Shown piece by piece: positions 1 through 4,888 of a DNA stretch of 10,510 nucleotides. Source of the DNA: Thermoprotei archaeon (GTDB lineage Archaea > Thermoproteota > Thermoprotei > Thermofilales > Thermofilaceae); NCBI GenBank assembly GCA_003649495.1, contig QMRZ01000040.1:1-10510 (forward strand), in the 5' to 3' direction. The notes under the pieces are model-generated. The model searched no databases and was not told where the DNA came from. It saw only the letters and a program-made list of their open reading frames with translations. The translations under genes and the position numbers were made by a program. Numbering within the stretch: position 1 is the stretch's first letter; each line of letters opens with the position of its first letter.

Positions 1-15
1 TAGCTATGGAGGGGG

Positions 16-129
16 GTGGGGCTAGGAGTGAACCTAGGAGTCGATCCTGCGCGTTGGAGACCTAGGGGGGTTGTAGTAGCGGTGCGCGTGGGGGAATCCA
101 TATATCTAGGCAAGATAAAGGATGGCTGA
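16..129 (+). CDS. Possible tiny ORF, hypothetical
   Basis: An open frame of 37 codons runs from GTG at 16 (alternative GTG at 28) to TGA at 127-129, just after an in-frame TAG at 1-3. The predicted C-terminal half (VVVAVRVGESIYLGKIKDG) reads like two beta strands and uses codons typical of the window. A GGAGG stretch lies at 8-12 but is very close to the first GTG. Against it, the putative TATA box of the next gene lies inside it, and the peptide is too short to recognise. It could equally be non-coding leader. Confidence 0.25.
   Translation: MGLGVNLGVDPARWRPRGVVVAVRVGESIYLGKIKDG
98..106 (+). promoter_or_regulatory. Putative TATA box for the 135-1005 operon
   Basis: The string CCATATATC upstream of the ATG at 135 is the only A/T-rich hexamer in a G-rich leader. 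An archaeal TATA box here would start transcription near 125-130, giving a leader of under ten bases. There is no clear purine-rich BRE in front of it, so the call is tentative. Confidence 0.4.
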
Positions 130-134
130 GAGAG

Positions 135-617
135 ATGTCCACTCAGATATTCGAGGCTAGGGAGAAACTAGACAAGTCCACGCTCAGGCTAGTGAGGTGC
201 ACGATTCAGAAGAGGTTGTCGTCCGTGCTGTCCTACGCGCACTATGTCTCTAGGCAACTCCACAGGTATGGCATCCACGGCAACGTCTACACATCCATGG
301 ACATCTTGCCAGATGGCTTCAGGATCGTGGTCGAGTACCACATAGTGACGCTGGATGAGGATGTCTTGCGGAAGTTCAGGGGGCAGTTGTACCAGACCTC
401 CTACGACTATAAAGGTCCTCTCAGAATCTACCGCAAGATAGAGCGATTAATAAGTGAGGGAAAGGTAGAGGAGAGTGGAGAGGAGGGCGAGGAGGTGGAG
501 GTAGTTGAGCGTGGAGGTGAGGCTGGTGATACCGCTCAAGCTGGCAAGGGCTCTAAAGAGGAGGGCGGAGAGGGAGGGGATGAGCCTGGAGGAATTGATC
601 CTCTTAGCTTTAGCTAG
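135..617 (+). CDS. Hypothetical 160-aa protein with acidic, Gly/Glu-rich tail
   Basis: I do not recognise the family. Residues 1-115 look like an ordinary mixed alpha/beta fold: a basic helical start (KLDKSTLRLVRCTIQKRL), a Tyr/His-rich segment (YAHYVSRQLHRYGIHG), then a strand-like stretch (GFRIVVEYHIVTL) and a Tyr-rich loop. Residues from about 112 to the end are a low-complexity Glu/Gly tail. That tail is where the gene overlaps the RHH gene at 505-654 in another frame, so its odd composition may simply be the price of the overlap. The ATG at 135 follows only a weak GAGAG motif and probably relies on a short leader. It is the first certain gene of a three-gene plus-strand group. No signal peptide or membrane segment is visible. 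Confidence 0.7.
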   Translation: MSTQIFEAREKLDKSTLRLVRCTIQKRLSSVLSYAHYVSRQLHRYGIHGNVYTSMDILPDGFRIVVEYHIVTLDEDVLRKFRGQLYQTSYDYKGPLRIYRKIERLISEGKVEESGEEGEEVEVVERGGEAGDTAQAGKGSKEEGGEGGDEPGGIDPLSFS

Positions 618-654
618 GGAGTTAGAGGAGGAGAGGGAGAGGGGTGGGAGGTAG
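505..654 (+). CDS. Small ribbon-helix-helix DNA-binding protein, overlapping gene
   Basis: A 49-aa frame opens directly after an in-frame TAG at 502-504, starting at TTG 505 (or GTG 511), and ends with TAG at 652-654. The translation has the RHH (CopG/Arc-like) pattern: a short strand VEVRLVIP (about 3-10), helix A LKLARALKRRAEREG (11-25), the turn MSLEE (26-30) and helix B LILLALARELEEERE (31-45). RHH dimers insert the strand pair in the DNA major groove, usually as autorepressors. GGAGGTG at 491-497 is a good ribosome site for the TTG start. The stop touches the ATG of the next gene at 655, which suggests translational coupling. The first 113 bases overlap the 3' end of the 135-617 gene in a different frame. 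Its clean amphipathic pattern makes chance unlikely. Confidence 0.7.
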   Translation: MSVEVRLVIPLKLARALKRRAEREGMSLEELILLALARELEEERERGGR

Positions 655-1005
655 ATGGCCACGCCATCCCCGATCCTGAACATGTTGAACGAGTGGCTGC
701 GGGGTTGCGGGGCGGAGTCGCAGAAGCTTGAGCTGTTCGGGATACTGAGGGACATGGCTAAGGCGATGGCCAGCGGTGAGCTGAGCGAGGAGCAAGCCAT
801 GGAACTCATAGACAAGCTGGCTAGCGCCATAAGTGCGTTGAGGCAGAGGGCTGGCCTATCGACGGACATGAAGAAACTGAAGGATGCGATGCTGAACGCG
901 GTGAGGGCCGAGAGCGGTATAGAGTCCATGGATTACGTGAGGAGGAGGTTGAGGGAGATACGCAGGAAAAGAGTAGAGATGACTAGCAGAGGAGGGCTAT
1001 TCTAA
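655..1005 (+). CDS. Hypothetical 116-aa all-helical protein
   Basis: I do not recognise it. The sequence is almost wholly helix-forming: an N-terminal helix (PILNMLNEWLRGC), a second (KLELFGILRDMAKAMAS), a third starting at the capping motif SGELSEEQAMELIDKL, a long helix KKLKDAMLNAVRAESG, and a basic C-terminal helix (VRRRLREIRRKRVEM) that could bind nucleic acid or a partner. The ATG follows the RHH stop at 652-654 with no gap, and a GGGAGGT ribosome site lies inside the end of that gene, so the two are likely made together. The TAA stop at 1003-1005 runs straight into the T-rich hairpin that ends the operon. A role as structural or accessory protein cannot be told from sequence alone. Confidence 0.75.
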   Translation: MATPSPILNMLNEWLRGCGAESQKLELFGILRDMAKAMASGELSEEQAMELIDKLASAISALRQRAGLSTDMKKLKDAMLNAVRAESGIESMDYVRRRLREIRRKRVEMTSRGGLF

Positions 1006-1021
1006 AAAGACCTCTTTTTTT
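1004..1021. terminator. Bidirectional T-rich hairpin between convergent genes
   Basis: AAAAAGA CC TCTTTTTTT is a perfect 7-bp inverted repeat with a two-base loop, followed by extra T residues on the plus strand. Read on the minus strand it also ends in a T run (TCTTTTT). It begins within the plus-strand TAA and overlaps the minus-strand TAA at 1020-1022, so it can serve both converging operons. Archaeal RNA polymerase terminates at T runs, which fits. Confidence 0.55.
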
Positions 1022-1454
1022 ACTCCCGGGTGAACTTGAGGATTATCTGGGCCACCACCTCCTTGGCGGTGTCGTTAAGGAGCATCCTGCCCTTCCTAGT
1101 TGGGCGCTTGACGTATTGCTCAGCCGCCAGGGCCACCTTGCTGGTGTCCACGCCCAGGCGCTTGGCTATCTGTTGGCAAGTCCTAATCAGGTGTCTCAGG
1201 TTCTCATCGGTGGGGTTCCCCCTCAGCTCGCCAACTGACGCGCTGAACTTGTAGACGTACCAGGTCAGGCGGGAGAAATCCGAGACCTCCCTGAACTTCT
1301 CCCTCCTGGCGGTCTCCCAGAAGCTAACGCCCCTCTCTATCACCTTCCAGATGGCGATTTTCTCGCTCCTAGCAACTGTCGCCAGGTGAGCGTGTAGCTC
1401 CTCGGGCACCCTTATCCACTTCCACCTTATCTTGCCCGACTCCACGCTTTTCAC
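1020..1454 (-). CDS. RHH-type putative DNA-binding protein with C-terminal helical domain
   Basis: Residues 10-46 fit an RHH DNA-binding unit: a strand RWKWIRVP, helix A EELHAHLATVARSEK, and a second helix IAIWKVIERGVSFWE. Residues 50-144 form a second, mainly helical domain (RHLIRTCQQIAKRLGVD, KVALAAEQYVKR, DTAKEVVAQIILKFTRE) that I cannot assign; it may be for oligomerisation or ligand binding. The protein is basic and has no membrane segment. The GTG at 1454 is chosen because the strong TATA box at 1478-1484 places the transcript start within a few bases of it, so the message is essentially leaderless. Its promoter shares an element with that of the RHH gene at 2781-3002. A role as autoregulator or plasmid/virus copy control is inference. 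Confidence 0.7.
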   Translation of the reverse strand: MKSVESGKIRWKWIRVPEELHAHLATVARSEKIAIWKVIERGVSFWETARREKFREVSDFSRLTWYVYKFSASVGELRGNPTDENLRHLIRTCQQIAKRLGVDTSKVALAAEQYVKRPTRKGRMLLNDTAKEVVAQIILKFTRE

Positions 1455-1475
1455 CGTATATATGGTGACTGGGGT

Positions 1476-1492
1476 GGTATAAAAGGTTTACT
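1476..1492 (-). promoter_or_regulatory. Strong TATA promoter with shared AGTAAAC element
   Basis: Read on the minus strand this is AGTAAACCTTTTATACC: an AGTAAAC box, then TTTATA flanked by CC. The GTG start lies 21 bases after the final CC, the distance expected for a leaderless archaeal message. The same layout, AGTAAAC-NN-TTTATACC, is found at 3022-3038 in front of the other minus-strand RHH gene. Confidence 0.7.
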
Positions 1493-1504
1493 ATAGTACG
1501 TACT
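1490..1504. repeat. Two interlocked palindromes, candidate operator
   Basis: ACTATAGT (1490-1497) and AGTACGTACT (1495-1504) are both perfect palindromes and share the AGT in the middle. They sit immediately upstream of the TATA box of the RHH gene at 1454, where an archaeal activator or repressor would bind. RHH dimers read short palindromes of this kind, so autoregulation is plausible but not shown. Confidence 0.4.
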
Positions 1505-1521
1505 GATGTTTACGTCTCTGG

Positions 1522-1755
1522 CTAATGCTCCTCTATCACCTCGTATAGCCCTTCCTCTAGGAACGACTCATACTCCTCATCCTCTAGCTCATCCGTGATG
1601 TCCGCTAGCGCCTCCCTTATCCTCTCCTCGTAGTATTGGACTACGAGCCTGATGGCTTGCTCCCTATCCTTAGCGACCACGAATAAGTCGCCACTCACAT
1701 CTAGGTCTAGGGCGCTCAGGTGGAAGACCCTCAACTCGCGCTTCGTGCCTCTCAC
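1522..1755 (-). CDS. Hypothetical 77-aa acidic protein
   Basis: No family recognised. The N-terminus is basic with a strand-like stretch (RELRVFHLSALDLD, DLFVVAKD), followed by a helix (REQAIRLVVQYYEERIREALAD) and a very acidic tail (ELEDEEYESFLEEG onward to EEH). The pattern resembles the small beta-alpha proteins common in archaeal plasmids and viruses. The GTG start at 1755 overlaps the TGA of the 1752-2084 gene in a GTGA junction, so it is translated by coupling. It is the last gene of the Hjc-like operon; no hairpin or T run follows it, and transcripts may run on toward the promoter at 1476-1492. Confidence 0.7.
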   Translation of the reverse strand: MRGTKRELRVFHLSALDLDVSGDLFVVAKDREQAIRLVVQYYEERIREALADITDELEDEEYESFLEEGLYEVIEEH

Positions 1756-2084
1756 CCCCCTCTGGGAGTCAAGGAGCGCTTAAGGGCCTCCCTATAGCCC
1801 TGCTTTATCAGCTCTATCAGGGGGTCTATCACGTCGGGGTCTAGGGGGATCATCTGTGTGGTGAACCCAGTCTCGGTGTTATAGCGTATGAGGGCTGGTA
1901 TCAGCTCATCCGTTATCACGCCCCTGACCACCTTTGGGACCAGGGCCACGGCGTAGCCCATGGAGTACTTGGAATAAGTCTCATCTCCTATCCTCAACAC
2001 CCTAACCCAGTCTGTCCTGAGATATTTCCTCAGGTGCTCCTCCAGCTCCTCTGGCCTCTTGACCCTCTTCCTCCTCCTCGGCAC
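1752..2084 (-). CDS. Hypothetical 110-aa protein with basic N-terminus
   Basis: Not recognised. It opens with a very basic, disordered-looking stretch (MPRRRKRVKRPEEL), then a helix (LEEHLRKYLRTD), strands (WVRVLRIGDE, GYAVALVPKVV) and a C-terminal helical part (DVIDPLIELIKQGYREALKRSL). The basic start could contact nucleic acid. The GTG at 2084 lies two bases after the TAG of the Hjc-like gene, whose end carries a GAGGT ribosome site, and its own stop overlaps the next GTG, so these three genes form one operon. A link with DNA recombination or replication is suggested only by this position. Confidence 0.7.
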   Translation of the reverse strand: MPRRRKRVKRPEELEEHLRKYLRTDWVRVLRIGDETYSKYSMGYAVALVPKVVRGVITDELIPALIRYNTETGFTTQMIPLDPDVIDPLIELIKQGYREALKRSLTPRGG

Positions 2085-2086
2085 GC

Positions 2087-2377
2087 CTACCTCACCTCCA
2101 CCAGCTTCAGCCTCTTGCCCTCCCTGACCGTGGTCATCGCCTTGACCTCATACGTTCCATTAAGGTTGCGCAACACCTCCCTCTCCTCTGGGCTGAGCCT
2201 AGACTTGCCAGTTTTCACCTGTATTAAGAGGATCTCCCGGTTGGTCGGGTTTATCGCCACTAGGTCTACTGGCGTCTTAGAGCCCGCCGAGCGGATCACT
2301 ATGTAGCCCTGGTTCCTCAAGACGTAACGCACCCTGTACTCCGCCCTCCTCCCCTTGTCATATGGCTTGCTAGGCAT
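2087..2377 (-). CDS. hjc: Minimal Hjc-like Holliday junction resolvase/nuclease
   Basis: This is a PD-(D/E)xK fold nuclease of the archaeal Hjc family, which cuts four-way DNA junctions with symmetric nicks as a dimer. The family signature is clear: KGRRAEYRVRYVLRNQGY with catalytic Glu13, then GSKTPVDLVA with Asp38, then REILLIQVKTGK with Lys55. Position 53 is Gln where most Hjc proteins have Glu, giving a QxK version of the ExK motif. At 96 aa it is well below the usual 120-140 aa or so; the C-terminal part is shortened. The ATG at 2377 is chosen over upstream starts because the Hjc homology begins exactly at MPSKPYDKGRRAE, a TATA box lies about 28 bases upstream, and the upstream frame overlaps the 2443-2778 gene. 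It leads a three-gene operon. The role is likely resolution of replication or recombination intermediates of the element. Confidence 0.85.
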   Translation of the reverse strand: MPSKPYDKGRRAEYRVRYVLRNQGYIVIRSAGSKTPVDLVAINPTNREILLIQVKTGKSRLSPEEREVLRNLNGTYEVKAMTTVREGKRLKLVEVR

Positions 2378-2400
2378 GGCATATATGTGGTGAAACGAGA

Positions 2401-2410
2401 CATATATATG
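2401..2410 (-). promoter_or_regulatory. TATA box for the Hjc-like operon
   Basis: CATATATATG, itself a palindrome, lies about 28 bases before the ATG at 2377 and predicts a leader of only a few bases. A near copy, CATATATG-like, occurs at 2380-2386 right at the start site. Confidence 0.5.
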
Positions 2411-2442
2411 GGTAATGAGGAACGGTAAAGAAGGGGGATTGC

Positions 2443-2778
2443 CTAGTTGACGCGCACGTATATGAAATACATTCTCTCCTTGCCACGCGTCTTGCGCACC
2501 TCTATCTTCTCCAGGCGCCACGTGACGCCATCCGCCCTGACCTCCCCTATCTCGTTCAGGCACTTGGCGATTTTCTTGACGATCGCCGCCCACCTGGCCA
2601 TGCCAAGCTCCAGGGCTATGTGCCTAGGCCTTATGTACGCGACATTTCCCCTGTGCCTGGACAGGACCCTGACTAGGGCGCTCTTGACAAGGCCCATCCT
2701 AGCCTCCCGATCTAGGTTGCAGAACTCCCTGGCGGTCTCTATCTCCCTCAAGTCGTATATCATCAAGCTGTCCACCAT
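2443..2778 (-). CDS. Putative winged-helix-like protein, 111 aa
   Basis: No exact family recognised. The middle looks like a helix-turn-helix/winged helix: helix LVKSALVRVLSRHRG (30-44), helix RPRHIALELGM (50-60), recognition-like helix WAAIVKKIAKCLNEIG (63-78), then wing-like strands (VTWRLEKIEV, RMYFIYVRV). This matches the layout of small archaeal virus and plasmid regulators or replication-accessory proteins. The N-terminal 25 residues are acidic. The ATG at 2778 comes two bases after the TAG of the RHH gene (2781-2783), so the two genes form a short operon driven from 3022-3038. A stretch with pyrimidines (CCCCCTTCTTTACC on the minus strand) follows the stop and could be a weak terminator. 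Confidence 0.65.
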   Translation of the reverse strand: MVDSLMIYDLREIETAREFCNLDREARMGLVKSALVRVLSRHRGNVAYIRPRHIALELGMARWAAIVKKIAKCLNEIGEVRADGVTWRLEKIEVRKTRGKERMYFIYVRVN

Positions 2779-2780
2779 GG

Positions 2781-3002
2781 CTATCGGTACCCCACCACCA
2801 TGTGCGCCCTCCTCCCCACTCTCCTAGCGAGGAGGAAGTCCCTGTACTCCTCCATCAATTTGTAGAGTGCCAGCCTTATCGCCTCGCTCCTGTTGTTGAA
2901 GACGCCCATGGCCACAAGCTCGTCCAGCATGTTCAGCAACGCCTTTGGCCCGTGGAAGCTCACTATCTGGGTCCCGCCCTCTAAGGGACTTCTGCCCGCC
3001 AC
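2781..3002 (-). CDS. CopG-type ribbon-helix-helix repressor
   Basis: The 73-aa protein shows a classic RHH domain: strand TQIVSFHGP (11-19), helix A KALLNMLDELVAMG (20-33), the turn VFNNRSE (34-40) and helix B AIRLALYKLMEEYRDFLLARR (41-61). The NRSEAIRLAL pattern is the CopG/Arc hallmark. Such proteins are dimeric transcriptional repressors, often of their own gene. I place the start at GTG 3002, not the upstream ATG at 3050, because the TATA box (TTTATACC) lies inside the longer frame and puts the transcript start at the GTG; the same promoter-to-GTG layout is seen at 1454. It is co-transcribed with the winged-helix-like gene at 2443-2778 and diverges from the wHTH-epimerase pair at 3090, which it may control. 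Confidence 0.85.
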   Translation of the reverse strand: MAGRSPLEGGTQIVSFHGPKALLNMLDELVAMGVFNNRSEAIRLALYKLMEEYRDFLLARRVGRRAHMVVGYR

Positions 3003-3021
3003 AATATCACCGTATTCTGGC

Positions 3022-3038
3022 GGTATAAATCGTTTACT
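3022..3038 (-). promoter_or_regulatory. TATA promoter with shared AGTAAAC element (RHH operon)
   Basis: On the minus strand: AGTAAACGATTTATACC. The GTG start at 3002 follows after 19 bases, giving a leaderless message. It aligns base for base with the promoter at 1476-1492 apart from the two positions between the box and the TATA. Confidence 0.65.
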
Positions 3039-3057
3039 ACGGGGCACCATGAACGAA

Positions 3058-3067
3058 AGCTTTTAAT
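3058..3067 (+). promoter_or_regulatory. TATA box for the wHTH-epimerase operon
   Basis: AGCTTTTAAT, preceded by a purine-rich CGAA, sits about 26 bases before the GTG at 3090 and diverges from the RHH promoter at 3022-3038. Only about 19 bases separate the two promoter elements, so one bound regulator could cover both. Confidence 0.5.
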
Positions 3068-3089
3068 GATTTTTGGACGTGTTTATGGC

Positions 3090-3341
3090 GTGGACATAAG
3101 AATAATGATCCAGATATTAACGTACCTCGATGAGGTGAGCGTGGCCACCATCAGCAACATAGCCAGGGCGTTGGGGATGAGCAAGAGGACTGTGGCGAAG
3201 TACGTGAGGGAGATGAACGTGCTAGGGCTGGTGGAGGTCAACGTGGCGGGGAGAGCGTGGTACGTTAGGAGGGGGCCTAAAGCGGATGCATTTACACACC
3301 TTTTCTCTGAGGTGGCCATGCCCAGGGTGGTGGCGAGGTGA
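3090..3341 (+). CDS. Winged helix-turn-helix transcriptional regulator
   Basis: An 83-aa protein with an MarR/ArsR-like wHTH: helix IMIQILTYLDEV (5-16), helix VATISNIARALGM (18-30), recognition helix SKRTVAKYVREMNVLG (31-46), wing strands LVEVNVAGRAWYVRR (47-61). SKRTVAKYV is a typical recognition helix. The longest frame begins at ATG 3066, but that codon lies inside the TATA box; the GTG at 3090 is at the predicted transcript start and is preferred. The stop overlaps the epimerase start by four bases (GTGA), so both are made from one message. It probably regulates this operon or the divergent RHH operon; that is inference from position. Confidence 0.8.
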   Translation: MDIRIMIQILTYLDEVSVATISNIARALGMSKRTVAKYVREMNVLGLVEVNVAGRAWYVRRGPKADAFTHLFSEVAMPRVVAR

Positions 3342-4333
3342 GGGTCCTAATAACTGGGGGGGCTGGGTTCATAGGTAGCCACGTGGCCGAGCTATTCGCT
3401 AAGCGTGGCTTTGACGTGGTGATCCTAGATGACCTCTCCACGGGCAACAGGGCGAACGTGGATGAGTTGGTGATAGACTACGACATCAAGGTTATAGAGA
3501 GGGCCGCCGTGGGCCTGCCCTACTGCCTCCCAGATGAGGTTGACTCGCTTGATGGCATCATCCACCTGGGACAGCCATCCAGCAACCCCCTGTACTGGTG
3601 TTACCCAGAGCTGTTCTATAAGACCATTCAGGAGATGCAGGCGGTGTTGCAGACCGCATATAGGTTTGAGTGCCCCGTGGTCTACGCTAGTAGCTCCAGC
3701 GTCTACGCTGGCAATAAGGTGCCGTGGAGGGAGGACATGAGGATAGAGCCGTGGGACCGCTACTCCGAGGTCAAGTACATCTGCGAGAGGATGGGCATCC
3801 TCTGGGCCAGGAGACAGGGCCTTAAGTTCGTGGCGCTAAGGCTGTTCTCCGTCTACGGAAAGAGGGAGGAGTACAAGGGGAACTTCGCGAACCTATTCAC
3901 GCAGTTGATCTGGAGCGGCCTTACTGGTAGGCGGTTGAAGATATTTGGCCTAGGGGATCAGACTAGGGATCTGGTGTACGTGGAGGATGTGGCTGAGGCG
4001 TTCTACAAGGCCCTTCAGCTAGCATATACGGAAAAGCCTGGCTTCTACGACGTCTTCAACGTGGGCTCGGGCAAGCCGTACTCGATAAGGGAGATGGTCA
4101 CGGTGATCAGCATGTACGGTGGCGTCAAGCCCGTGGTGGAGTACCTGGGCTTCTACCCGCAGTTCTACATCATGCATACGTGCGCTGATATTAACAAGGC
4201 GGTGGAGGGGTTGGAGTGGAGACCGCGCCACGCCCCAGAGGAGGTCGTCAGGAGACTGGTCGATTACTACGCCACTAGGATGGACGTGATAGCTGAGTGG
4301 AGTCCCGAGCCCCCTACGCCCCTGAAGCGCTAG
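3338..4333 (+). CDS. NAD-dependent epimerase/dehydratase (extended SDR, nucleotide-sugar)
   Basis: A full-length (331 aa) extended short-chain dehydrogenase of the UDP-glucose 4-epimerase/dTDP-glucose dehydratase group, cytoplasmic, acting on nucleotide-linked sugars. Seen: the NAD-binding turn TGGAGFIGSH (residues 6-15), the Asp pair and loop DDLSTGNRAN (31-40) that favours NAD over NADP, the strand IIHLGQPSSNP, the catalytic Ser region YASSSSVYAG (116-125), the Tyr/Lys pair YSEVK (Tyr142, Lys146), RLFSVYGKRE (168-177), and the substrate-domain motif FGLGDQTRDLVYVEDVAEAF. The exact sugar cannot be told. GTG at 3338 overlaps the wHTH stop by four bases. A likely role is supplying a sugar for glycosylating virion, S-layer or pilus-like proteins. 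No other sugar gene is adjacent on this strand, though sulfatase-like and FkbM genes lie in the minus operon. Confidence 0.9.
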   Translation: MRVLITGGAGFIGSHVAELFAKRGFDVVILDDLSTGNRANVDELVIDYDIKVIERAAVGLPYCLPDEVDSLDGIIHLGQPSSNPLYWCYPELFYKTIQEMQAVLQTAYRFECPVVYASSSSVYAGNKVPWREDMRIEPWDRYSEVKYICERMGILWARRQGLKFVALRLFSVYGKREEYKGNFANLFTQLIWSGLTGRRLKIFGLGDQTRDLVYVEDVAEAFYKALQLAYTEKPGFYDVFNVGSGKPYSIREMVTVISMYGGVKPVVEYLGFYPQFYIMHTCADINKAVEGLEWRPRHAPEEVVRRLVDYYATRMDVIAEWSPEPPTPLKR

Positions 4334-4337
4334 AAGT

Positions 4338-4346
4338 CCTTATATC
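4338..4346 (+). promoter_or_regulatory. TATA box for the small membrane protein pair
   Basis: CCTTATATC just after the epimerase stop; 25 or so bases downstream is the GTG at 4366, which supports that codon as a leaderless start rather than the longer frame beginning at 4297 inside the epimerase gene. Confidence 0.5.
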
Positions 4347-4365
4347 TAAGGGAGTCGGTTTCTAT

Positions 4366-4641
4366 GTGGGTGAAAGGGTGAGCAAGTTCGGGTTGTCGCT
4401 GGTGGTTGGGGGAGTGGTGCTAGCGGGGGTTGGGTTCACCACGGCTGTGGCGGGCGTGACCGTGAACAGCGACGTGATGATATTCGGTGGCGGGGTAGTG
4501 ACGGCGCTAGGGCTGGGGTTGATAGTGAGCGGTTTCTACACTATATGGCGCGGGATCTTCAAGAAGATAGACGCCATAGCTAAGGTCCTACGCTACATGG
4601 CCGTGGAGAAAGAGGAGGTGGAGGTGGGGAAGAAAAAGTAG
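4366..4641 (+). CDS. Small two-helix membrane protein with charged C-tail
   Basis: 91 aa, family unknown. Two Gly/Val-rich membrane helices: residues about 8-30 (FGLSLVVGGVVLAGVGFTTA) and 37-60 (MIFGGGVVTALGLGLIVSGF), joined by a short turn (TVNSD), followed by a cytoplasm-style charged tail (KKIDAIAKVLRY, then EKEEVEVGKKK). The many GG and GxxxG steps suggest tight helix packing or oligomers. The open frame can be extended to GTG 4297 within the epimerase gene, but the TATA box at 4338-4346 makes GTG 4366 (or GTG 4378) more likely. It lies seven bases upstream of a second two-helix membrane protein; the pair probably works together. Archaeal virus envelope or virion membrane proteins often look like this, but so do holins. 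Confidence 0.7.
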   Translation: MGERVSKFGLSLVVGGVVLAGVGFTTAVAGVTVNSDVMIFGGGVVTALGLGLIVSGFYTIWRGIFKKIDAIAKVLRYMAVEKEEVEVGKKK

Positions 4642-4648
4642 GGGGAGC

Positions 4649-4888
4649 ATGTGGCATAAGATCCTGATTTTTCTGGGAGTGTCCCTAGTGGTTGTTGGCA
4701 TCTCCCTTTTGCAGTTCGCGTGGTACTTTGAGTGGCATCACGACTTTGAATATGCTCACGAGGTGGGTTGCATCTTGCTCTATACTGGCATAGCGCTGTT
4801 GCTAGCTGGGATGGCGCTATCCCTAACCAGGGCTGCTAGGGCGCTTGAGAACATAGGGCAACTGATGACCATGAAGGTGGTTGGCTAA
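4649..4888 (+). CDS. Small two-helix membrane protein with His/Glu/Asp-rich loop
   Basis: 79 aa, unknown family. Helix 1 is residues 5-27 (ILIFLGVSLVVVGISLLQF), helix 2 residues 40-60 (GCILLYTGIALLLAGMALSL), with a short amphipathic C-terminal helix (RAARALENIGQLMTM). The loop between them, WYFEWHHDFEYAHE, has three His, four acidic and five aromatic residues in 14, an unusual density that could bind metal or respond to pH. The ATG at 4649 has AGGGGGA just upstream. Its TAA overlaps the stop of the convergent gene at 4885, with CTAA serving both strands. It pairs with the preceding membrane protein gene; together they look like a two-component membrane complex, function unknown. Confidence 0.75.
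   Translation: MWHKILIFLGVSLVVVGISLLQFAWYFEWHHDFEYAHEVGCILLYTGIALLLAGMALSLTRAARALENIGQLMTMKVVG

Noticed and set aside
447..660. Purine-rich tract as a possible origin or structured repeat
   Set aside because: It is explained by overlapping coding for Glu, Gly and Arg residues; I see no unit repeat or inverted repeat.
447..929. Minus-strand open frame of 160 codons
   Set aside because: It is Ser/Leu-rich, has no recognisable domain, and is antisense to the RHH gene and the 116-aa gene. It is a by-product of purine-rich coding on the plus strand.
2378..2593. N-terminal extension of the Hjc-like gene
   Set aside because: Hjc homology starts at the ATG at 2377, a TATA box lies inside the extension, and it overlaps the winged-helix-like gene in another frame.
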